Shown: one piece after another, positions 55,133 through 62,147 of the stretch
Numbering within the stretch: position 1 is the first letter of the stretch
How the letters are laid out: every line of letters begins with the position of its first letter
Origin: VBAT01 sp036520835
Lineage (GTDB): Bacteria > Bacteroidota > Bacteroidia > Chitinophagales > Chitinophagaceae
Direction: 5' to 3'
Assembly: GCA_036520835.1 (NCBI GenBank)
Contig: DATDIX010000081.1
Location: 10,700 to 74,699 of the forward strand
DNA length: 64,000 nt
Notes under the pieces: generated by a model
Database searches by the model: none
Told to the model about the DNA's origin: nothing
What the model saw: only the letters and a program-made list of their open reading frames with translations
Made by a program: the position numbers and the translations under genes

Positions 55133-55864
55133 ATGAAACAAAATATTCTTATCGGGCTACTATTCATCACTCCCTGTGCGGTTGCGCAGGACAGCCTTTC
55201 GAAATTCACGGAAGTATGGACACCTGTTCCCCGCGTCGTAACGCCAGGTACAACGGCTGCAGATGCACCATCGGATGCAGTTGTTCTTTTTAAAAATAAA
55301 AAAGATACGACCAACTGGATACAGGATAATGGTAAGCCATTTGCCTGGAAGGCCGAAGATGGTTTTGTTACCGTTACATCAGCCGGCGCAATACGCACCC
55401 GGCAAAGTTTCGGGGATTGCCAGTTGCATATCGAATGGCGGACACCGGCAGAAGTAAAGGGCAACGGGCAGGGCCGTGGTAATAGCGGTATCTTTTTAAT
55501 GAGCCGTTATGAGCTGCAGGTGCTGGATTCCTACAATAATCCTACGTATTCCAATGGACAGGCAGGTAGTATTTATAAACAGCATATTCCGTTGGTCAAC
55601 GCTTGTCGTCCGCCGGGTGAATGGCAGACCTATGATGTACTTTTCACAGCACCGCAATTTTATCCTGATGGTTCGGTAAAATCACCGGCAAGAATAACTG
55701 TTTTTCAAAATGGTATATTGGTGCAAAATAATGTGGAGATATTCGGTGGTACAAGATATATCGGGGTAGCCCGTTATGAGAAGCATGGAACAAAAGAACC
55801 CCTGCTACTGCAGGACCATGGCAACCCGGTCAGCTTCCGCAACGTCTGGATCAGGGAACTATAA
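55133..55864 (+). CDS. DUF1080 (3-keto-disaccharide hydrolase-like) protein
   Basis: A 243-residue secreted protein from ATG 55133, the only start giving a signal peptide (to about AVAQ). The DUF1080/PF06439 concanavalin-like fold is indicated by VVLFKNKKDTTNWIQDNGKP, GRGNSGIFLMSRYELQVLDSY, GSIYKQHIPLVNACRPPGEW and the terminal NPVSFRNVWIREL. Some members hydrolyse 3-keto-glycosides and others only bind glycans; no catalytic residue can be assigned here. It follows the six-hairpin gene by 41 bp and precedes the second GH43-like gene by 21 bp, so it belongs to the operon. Confidence 0.85.
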   Translation: MKQNILIGLLFITPCAVAQDSLSKFTEVWTPVPRVVTPGTTAADAPSDAVVLFKNKKDTTNWIQDNGKPFAWKAEDGFVTVTSAGAIRTRQSFGDCQLHIEWRTPAEVKGNGQGRGNSGIFLMSRYELQVLDSYNNPTYSNGQAGSIYKQHIPLVNACRPPGEWQTYDVLFTAPQFYPDGSVKSPARITVFQNGILVQNNVEIFGGTRYIGVARYEKHGTKEPLLLQDHGNPVSFRNVWIREL

Positions 55865-55885
55865 CTTTTATTTCAACCTGTGTTT

Positions 55886-56818
55886 ATGATCAATCGTTTA
55901 ATCATAACATGTATCTGTCTGGCTATTGTTACGGCTGCTGCAGCACAACCGGATACAGGAAAAGTGTATCTCTTTTCTTATTTTAAGGATAATGGAAAAG
56001 ATGGCCTGCACCTGGCCTACAGCTATAACGGGTACCGGTTTATTGCATTAAAGAATGACAGTTCTTTTTTACAACCTGTTCTCAGCAAAGATAGTTTGAT
56101 GCGTGACCCTTGTATTATACGGGGAGCCGACAATAAATTTCACATGGTATGGACTGTAAGCTGGAATGATAAAGGGATCGGCTATGCTTCATCACCTGAT
56201 CTTATCAAGTGGAGCGAACAGCAATATATACCCGTGATGGCACATGAGGATTCGGCCAGGAACTGCTGGGCGCCGGAAATAACCTATGACGCAAAGAAGA
56301 AACTGTACATGATCTACTGGGCCACTACCATTGCCGGAAAATATCCTTCAGATACAGCCGTGGAAAGAGGATATAACCACCGGTTGTATTATGTAACGAC
56401 AAAGGATTTTAAAAAATTCAGCAAGGCAAAATTGTTATACGACCAGGGTTTTAATGTGATTGATGCGAGTATTGTCCCTGATGGTGACAAATTCATCATG
56501 TTCCTGAAAGATGAGACAAGGTATCCGCCACAAAAGAATATACGGGTGGCAACAAGTACCAAACTCACAGAAGGATATGGGTTCCCTTCTTTTCCAATCA
56601 CCGGCAATTATTGGGCAGAGGGGCCTACTGTTGTTAAAACAGGCGATCAATGGGTCGTTTATTTTGATAAATACCGTGATCACAAATACGGCGCTGTGGC
56701 TTCAAAAGACCTTACCCGGTGGGAAGATGTATCAGATAAACTCAGGATGCCTCCCGGGATCAGGCATGGCACTATCCTTACCATAACCAGGAGCGAATTG
56801 GCTGTTTTACTGAAGTGA
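55886..56818 (+). CDS. GH43-like propeller glycoside hydrolase (second)
   Basis: A 310-residue secreted enzyme from ATG 55886 (a GTG at 55880 is in frame but less likely). Signal peptide to about AAAQ. The five-bladed propeller is indicated by FHMVWTVSW, YMIYWATT, FIMFLKDE and WVVYFDKY. Acidic candidates are D74 (LMRDPCII), D193 (VIDASIV) and E245 (YWAEGPTV). Proteins of this form in PULs remove arabinose or other pentose side chains. Subfamily is uncertain, and it differs clearly from the other GH43-like enzyme in this locus. Confidence 0.78.
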   Translation: MINRLIITCICLAIVTAAAAQPDTGKVYLFSYFKDNGKDGLHLAYSYNGYRFIALKNDSSFLQPVLSKDSLMRDPCIIRGADNKFHMVWTVSWNDKGIGYASSPDLIKWSEQQYIPVMAHEDSARNCWAPEITYDAKKKLYMIYWATTIAGKYPSDTAVERGYNHRLYYVTTKDFKKFSKAKLLYDQGFNVIDASIVPDGDKFIMFLKDETRYPPQKNIRVATSTKLTEGYGFPSFPITGNYWAEGPTVVKTGDQWVVYFDKYRDHKYGAVASKDLTRWEDVSDKLRMPPGIRHGTILTITRSELAVLLK

Positions 56819-56825
56819 TTATTAA

Positions 56826-56870
56826 CAGGATGCTTCAGGACGGACGGCTGACATTAACAAGATACTTTTA
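56826..56870 (+). promoter_or_regulatory. CAGGAY direct repeat and -7-like element before second PL22-like gene
   Basis: CAGGATG (56826-56832) and CAGGACG (56836-56842) repeat with the same 10-bp period as at the susC promoters. Exactly 20 bp later lies TACTTTTA (56863-56870), a close match to TAnnTTTG. This would start an internal transcript ahead of the small open frame at 56891 and the PL22-like gene. Confidence 0.55.
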
Positions 56871-56890
56871 GTGTTCAAGATTGCCATGCC

Positions 56891-56998
56891 ATGATACATG
56901 CCCGCCTGATTACAGTTACTTATGCGATTCTATTCCTTATCACTTCATGGTTTGTGCAAAGCAGCCATCCGCTAAAAGAGGGGGCACATAAAAATTGA
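56891..56998 (+). CDS. Possible 35-residue hydrophobic peptide or signal-peptide remnant
   Basis: An ATG 28 bp after the inferred -7 element opens a 35-codon frame: a basic N-terminus (MIHARL), a hydrophobic stretch (TVTYAILFLITSWFV) and a short polar tail ending HPLKEGAHKN. It looks like a signal peptide without a mature protein. It may be a small membrane peptide, a leader peptide for the downstream PL22-like gene, or the stub of a deleted gene. No homologue is recognised. Confidence 0.3.
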   Translation: MIHARLITVTYAILFLITSWFVQSSHPLKEGAHKN

Positions 56999-57042
56999 TA
57001 AGACCGAAACCATATTGTAATAAATCATTTATTGTTTGCCAG

Positions 57043-58434
57043 ATGAAACATTACCTGTTAATAGCTATGCTATATGCCGGTAACTTTTTACCGGTAACGT
57101 TGAATGCACAGATCGGGAAAAAGTTTCCATCAGAAAAAAAAGTAATAAAAGACCCGGTGACCGGTACGATGCTTACCTTCTTAACAAGCACGCCAAACGG
57201 GGATTCTAAAATTTACCAGACACATAATCAATGGACATCTGATGGCGAATGGCTGATATTTCGAAGCAACAGGGTAAGGGGAGAAGCGATGGCCGTCAAT
57301 GAAAAGACCGGTGAACTGTTACAGGTTACGGAAGGTGGTTATACAGGTATGTTGAATATTGCCCGTAAATCAATGAAGTTATATTTCTTCAGAAACCCAA
57401 ACAGGGATACCACGCAACGCCGCAGTGGGGATACAACAAGGCGGCAGCTTAATACTTCCATGCAGATCATAGAGGTTGATCTTGCGAAATTATTTGCAGA
57501 CAGCAAAGCCGGCACGTTGAAACCTGCATCCGTGTACCAGCGTGTATGTGGTACTACGCCACCTGAATTAGGCGCAGGAGGAGATATGGCCCTGGATGGA
57601 GATGAGGAATGGGCTTATTTCCGTGTGGGAAAAGAAGAAGCGGCGAGGCATTTGCCAAAAGATACCAAGCTGGAAAAAGCATTTGGTCCACGGAATATGG
57701 GCGCCGGTCCGGCTGGGATCGGAGCCATGAATATTAAAACAGGAGAATTAAAACATGTTATCTCTGTGCCTTTCCAGGTGGGGCATATTCAAACAAATCC
57801 ATGGGTGGGGGGAGAGATTGTTTTTTGCTGGGAAACGGGTGGTAAATCACCGCAACGTACATGGACCGTAATGGCTGATGGCTCGGGCTTGCGTCCGCTT
57901 TATCCAGAAGCGGAATATGAATGGGTAACTCATGAAGCTGTTATTTCCAAAGATGAAGTAGCGATTGCGATCATGGGGCATAGAAAAATTCCGGGCACGA
58001 ATAAACCGGTTGCTGCAGGAACACCTGTGAGTGGCGCTAATCCCGGGCAGGAAACTGCATGGGGCCCTTCGGGCACAAGAGAGAAACCAACAGGCCTGGC
58101 GATCGTTAACTTTCGTACAAGAGAGACCCTCATTGTGGGACAGACTGCCAGCGGCAGCGGTCTCTGGCATGTAAGCGGTTCACCCGATGGCCGATGGGCA
58201 GTGGGAGATGATTTTGCACGTAATATTTATTTGATAGACCGGCATACCAGCGAGATGATATTGCTTTCTGCGGGGCATAAAGCAACAGCTGCCGATCACC
58301 CGCATCCCACTATGAGCCCGGATGGAACAAAGATCCAGATACAATCAGCCATGTTATCAGCTGATAACAGGACCATGAATATCTGTATCATTCCGGTTCC
58401 GGAAGAATGGTTGAAGAGAACCTATAAAAAATGA
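57043..58434 (+). CDS. PL22-like oligogalacturonate lyase family propeller (second, exported)
   Basis: A 463-residue protein from ATG 57043, chosen because it begins directly with a signal peptide (MKHYLLIAMLYAGNFLP, to about NAQ). Propeller repeats of PD40 type are visible (NQWTSDGEWLIFRSNRVRG, HVSGSPDGRWAVGDD, HPTMSPDGTKIQIQS). PL22-like histidines include H in GHIQTNPW, WVTHEAV and two in DHPHPTMSPDG. In the known PL22 enzyme a glutamine three residues before the first of those two histidines also binds the metal; here it appears to be alanine. The family assignment is moderate, and catalysis on oligogalacturonate or a related rhamnogalacturonan fragment is inference. Confidence 0.65.
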   Translation: MKHYLLIAMLYAGNFLPVTLNAQIGKKFPSEKKVIKDPVTGTMLTFLTSTPNGDSKIYQTHNQWTSDGEWLIFRSNRVRGEAMAVNEKTGELLQVTEGGYTGMLNIARKSMKLYFFRNPNRDTTQRRSGDTTRRQLNTSMQIIEVDLAKLFADSKAGTLKPASVYQRVCGTTPPELGAGGDMALDGDEEWAYFRVGKEEAARHLPKDTKLEKAFGPRNMGAGPAGIGAMNIKTGELKHVISVPFQVGHIQTNPWVGGEIVFCWETGGKSPQRTWTVMADGSGLRPLYPEAEYEWVTHEAVISKDEVAIAIMGHRKIPGTNKPVAAGTPVSGANPGQETAWGPSGTREKPTGLAIVNFRTRETLIVGQTASGSGLWHVSGSPDGRWAVGDDFARNIYLIDRHTSEMILLSAGHKATAADHPHPTMSPDGTKIQIQSAMLSADNRTMNICIIPVPEEWLKRTYKK

Positions 58435-58497
58435 TATATTGGTTGGCTGTATTACCTTTCAAAACAAATGATCTGAAAATTGATTAAAATTTTTTGC

Positions 58498-59913
58498 ATG
58501 ATGAGGAGAATAGTCTTGTTAGCCGTTTTGTTTATTTCCTTTTATACAAATGCCCAGGTCCCGAAATTAGATTGGGTAAGTAAAGTTGGAGCCAAACAGT
58601 TTCCGGCAGGCAAAAAAATATATAAGGTAAATGCTGTCAGCGATACATCAAAAGTTGTCACCAAAGAGATACAGGCTGCTATTGATGAATGTGCTAAAAA
58701 AGGGGGAGGTATTGTAACATTTACACCGGGAACTTATGTTTCGGGTTCCATCTTTTTAAAATCAGGGGTCCATTTGAGAATTGATAAAGGGGTTTTGATA
58801 CTGGGTTCGCAGAATTTTGAAGATTACCCGGATATGGATACCCGTATCGCCGGTATTGAAATGAAATGGCCGGCTGCACTGATCAATGCTGTTGATGTAA
58901 AGAATGCTGCGATCACCGGGGAGGGGATAGTGAATGCAAGAGGAAAATTTTGCTGGGATAAATATTGGGCCATGCGCAAAGACTATGACACAAAAGGATT
59001 GCGCTGGATAGTAGATTATGATGCAAAACGTGTACGTACGGTGCTGGTGCAAAACTCATCTGATGTTACTTTAAAAGGATTGACATTTAAGAATGCTGGT
59101 TTCTGGACAGTTCAGTTACTTTATTCAAAGAATTTGACGGTTGATGGCGTGATTATTAAGAACAACGAAGATGGTCATGGCCCCAGTACAGATGGTATCG
59201 ACGTAGACTCTTCAAGCTGGGTGCTGATCGAAAATTGCGATATTGATTGTAATGATGATAATTTTTGTTTGAAAGCCGGTCGCGACTGGGATGGGTTGCG
59301 GGTAAACAGGCCAACAGAGTATGTGGTGATCAGGAAATGCCTGGCAAGAAGAGGAGCCGGGCTGGTTACATTGGGCAGTGAAACTTCAGGCGGTATCCGT
59401 CATGTATTGGCGACTGACTTGGTGGCGAGAAATACGGACAATGGGTTACGTATAAAATCGGCGACCACAAGAGGCGGCACAATCGAGTATATTTATTTTC
59501 AAAACAGCAAATTGGATTCTGTCAAAAATGTTTTCCAGTATAACCTGAACTGGTATCCTGCCTATAGCTATTCTGAATTGCCTAAAGGGTATACGTATGA
59601 AACCATCCCCGCTCACTGGAAATCTATGCTGCAGAAAGTAACACCTGCCGAAAAGGGAACACCTTATGCAAAGAATTTTTATATCACTAATATCACTGCC
59701 ACGAATTCCACCAAGGCTTTTGAAGCAGCCGGGCTGGAGCAATCTTTACTGGATAATTTTGTGTACAGTAACTGCACCATAACATCTGTTACATTGGGAA
59801 CGCTGGAGTTCACAAAGAACTGGAAGTTCAGTAACGTGACCTATGGCGCCATCAAGAAACCTGCAGCTACCAGGAAGCCGGAAGGTATTGAACAGGAAGA
59901 AAGACTGAAATAA
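58498..59913 (+). CDS. GH28 polygalacturonase-family enzyme with altered catalytic motif
   Basis: A 471-residue right-handed parallel beta-helix protein; start at ATG 58498 (58501 also possible), signal peptide to about TNAQ. GH28 motifs: STDGID (T231, D232), NDDNFCLKAG (D253, D254) and LRIKSATTRGG (R318, K320). The usual GHG motif between them reads RRGAGLVTLGSE, so alanine 287 stands where the conserved histidine is expected; the DNA (GGA GCC GGG) is clear. GH28 includes polygalacturonases, rhamnogalacturonan hydrolases and exo-acting variants, which differ at just these positions. In this locus a rhamnogalacturonan-directed enzyme is likely. Confidence 0.87.
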   Translation: MMRRIVLLAVLFISFYTNAQVPKLDWVSKVGAKQFPAGKKIYKVNAVSDTSKVVTKEIQAAIDECAKKGGGIVTFTPGTYVSGSIFLKSGVHLRIDKGVLILGSQNFEDYPDMDTRIAGIEMKWPAALINAVDVKNAAITGEGIVNARGKFCWDKYWAMRKDYDTKGLRWIVDYDAKRVRTVLVQNSSDVTLKGLTFKNAGFWTVQLLYSKNLTVDGVIIKNNEDGHGPSTDGIDVDSSSWVLIENCDIDCNDDNFCLKAGRDWDGLRVNRPTEYVVIRKCLARRGAGLVTLGSETSGGIRHVLATDLVARNTDNGLRIKSATTRGGTIEYIYFQNSKLDSVKNVFQYNLNWYPAYSYSELPKGYTYETIPAHWKSMLQKVTPAEKGTPYAKNFYITNITATNSTKAFEAAGLEQSLLDNFVYSNCTITSVTLGTLEFTKNWKFSNVTYGAIKKPAATRKPEGIEQEERLK

Positions 59914-59929
59914 AATTACCTGCTTAGAA

Positions 59930-62065
59930 ATGAGAATGATCTTTAAATATCTTTTGTGGCTTGCCCTGTTTATACAGGCAGGTCAATTAACGGCGCAGCC
60001 CATTAACAAGAAAAACCTGGTAGAACGGCATACGATCATCAATACAAAATTCGATTCACTTTCTTCATTATCCGTTGGGAATGGAAAATTTGCTTTTACC
60101 GTTGATGCCACCGGTCTTCAATCCTTCCCGGAGTATTATGCAAAAGGTGTTCCGCTGGGAACACAGAGTGAGTGGGGTTGGCATAGTTTTCCTAATCCTG
60201 AAAGCTATACATTTAATGAGACGCTGAAGAACTATAAACTGAACGGGAGAGAGGTGAGTTATTCCGTTCAATTGAAAGAGCCGGAACGATCAGTAAAAGC
60301 AGTGAACTGGTTCAGGCAGAACCCGCATCGCCTTCAATTAGGGAATATCGGGTTTGAGATAACAAAAAAGGATGGGACACCGGCAGGCATTAATGATGTT
60401 ACGGATGTTCACCAAACCCTTAATATGTGGACGGGTGAGATACATTCAAAATTCAATGTTGAAGGAATTCCTGTTAACGTCATTACAGTTTGTCACCAGC
60501 AGCAGGACATTATTGCTGTTTCTGTTAATTCGCCGTTGATAAAGGAAGGAAGACTTGCCATCCGGTTTCGGTTGCCTTATCCCACCGGTGATTGGAAAGA
60601 CGTTGGTAATAACTGGAGTAACCCCGGGAAACATCAATCCACATTCAACCAGCCTTCGATTCATTCATCCATTATCAGTCACAGGTTAGATACAACAGTC
60701 TATTCTCTTTGTTTGAACTGGAAAGGCCTGGCATCTGTCAAACAAAAACAGGATCATTATTTTATTGTAACGCCTTCCGGTGCTGCTGGTTTTGAATTCA
60801 GCTGCCGGTTTTCTCCCAATGAAAAAACGGTTGCCATTGCTTCCTTCTTGCAGGCAAAAACTAATAGCCGTGATCAGTGGATGAAATTCTGGAAAAGTGG
60901 TGCTGCTGTTGATTTTGCAGGTAGTACTGATAAAAGAGCATTTGAACTGGAAAGAAGGATCATACTTTCCCAATACCTGACTAAAATACAATGTGCAGGC
61001 AGTTATCCTCCGCAGGAAACAGGATTAACCTATAATAGCTGGTATGGTAAACCGCACCTGGAAATGCACTGGTGGCATGGGATACATTTTGCCTTGTGGG
61101 GAAGAACCGAATTAATGGAAAAAAGTTTGAGCTGGTACGCTAAGGTTGCTGGTAAAGCAAAAGAAATTGCCAAACGGCAGGGCTATGATGGATTGCGCTG
61201 GCAAAAGATGACGGATAATAACGGGGAAGAAGCTCCTTCCTCCATTGGTGCATTACTGATCTGGCAGCAGCCGCATTATATTTATTTTACTGAGCTATGC
61301 TATCGTGCACACCCGGATAAGCAAACGCTGAATAAGTATAAAGACCTTGTTTTTGCCACGGCTGATTTCATGGCTTCATTTGCTTACTATGACCCTGTTA
61401 CCAAAAGATACAATCTCGGGAAAGGGGTGATACCTGCCCAGGAAAGATTTAAAGCAGAGGAAACATTTAATCCAACTTATGAATTAGTTTACTGGCATTG
61501 GGCGTTGAATGTTGCGCAAAAATGGAGGGAACGGGCAGGGTTACCGAGAAATAAAAAATGGGATGATGTGCTGGCTAAACTTTCGCCGTTGCCAAAACAA
61601 GACAGCAAGTATCTTTTTACAGAAAGCGGAACCGATTCTTATACCAATCCGGAATATAAAACGGATCATCCATCTGTATTTGGCGCATGGGGCATGCTGC
61701 CCAAAACAAAAATGCTTGACCCGGTGATCATGAAAAATACATTTGACTGGATATGGGATAACTGGTCATGGAATGATACCTGGGGGTGGGATTTCCCGAT
61801 GACTGCGATGACGGCTACAAGAATGGGGCTGCCTGAAAAAGCCAGTGATGCTTTATTGATGCCCATACAAACTAACACTTATCTTATCAACGGGCATAAT
61901 TTTCAGGACGAACGTCTCACCATTTATCTCCCCGGCAATGGAGGATTATTAATCGCCGTGGCAATGATGTGTGCAGGGTATGAAGGAAGCAAAACTATCA
62001 ATCCCGGCATTCCGAAGGACGGAACATGGAAAGTAAAATGGGAAGGATTGAAGAAGATGTTTTGA
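59930..62065 (+). CDS. Six-hairpin glycosidase-like protein, family unassigned (711 aa)
   Basis: A 711-residue secreted protein with a signal peptide to about LTAQ. A beta-sandwich region (25-300, starting SSLSVGNGKFAFTVDATG) is followed by an (alpha/alpha)6-barrel-like region with YNSWYGKPHLEMHWWHGIHF (about 365-385), EETFNPTYELVYWHWAL and NWSWNDTWGWDFPMTAMTA. The overall plan resembles GH65/GH95/GH15-type clan GH-L and related enzymes, but I do not recognise a family. The conserved Glu and Asp in HLEMHWWHG, EETFNPTYE and WNDTWGWD are candidate catalytic residues. It is the last enzyme of the visible PUL and follows the GH28 gene by 16 bp. Confidence 0.65.
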   Translation: MRMIFKYLLWLALFIQAGQLTAQPINKKNLVERHTIINTKFDSLSSLSVGNGKFAFTVDATGLQSFPEYYAKGVPLGTQSEWGWHSFPNPESYTFNETLKNYKLNGREVSYSVQLKEPERSVKAVNWFRQNPHRLQLGNIGFEITKKDGTPAGINDVTDVHQTLNMWTGEIHSKFNVEGIPVNVITVCHQQQDIIAVSVNSPLIKEGRLAIRFRLPYPTGDWKDVGNNWSNPGKHQSTFNQPSIHSSIISHRLDTTVYSLCLNWKGLASVKQKQDHYFIVTPSGAAGFEFSCRFSPNEKTVAIASFLQAKTNSRDQWMKFWKSGAAVDFAGSTDKRAFELERRIILSQYLTKIQCAGSYPPQETGLTYNSWYGKPHLEMHWWHGIHFALWGRTELMEKSLSWYAKVAGKAKEIAKRQGYDGLRWQKMTDNNGEEAPSSIGALLIWQQPHYIYFTELCYRAHPDKQTLNKYKDLVFATADFMASFAYYDPVTKRYNLGKGVIPAQERFKAEETFNPTYELVYWHWALNVAQKWRERAGLPRNKKWDDVLAKLSPLPKQDSKYLFTESGTDSYTNPEYKTDHPSVFGAWGMLPKTKMLDPVIMKNTFDWIWDNWSWNDTWGWDFPMTAMTATRMGLPEKASDALLMPIQTNTYLINGHNFQDERLTIYLPGNGGLLIAVAMMCAGYEGSKTINPGIPKDGTWKVKWEGLKKMF

Positions 62066-62147
62066 TAAAAGTCCCCAAATATTGCCATACCCATCAGAGG
62101 GTATTGTTTAAACGAATTTATAGTGATAGCTTTTCGGAAAACTTCTG

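Noticed and set aside
32984..62065. Ulvan-utilisation locus
   Set aside because: GH88, GH105, GH39 and a propeller lyase are shared with ulvan loci, but no sulfatase is present, while GH28, GH127, GH95 and an RG-type acetylesterase point to pectin-like glycans.
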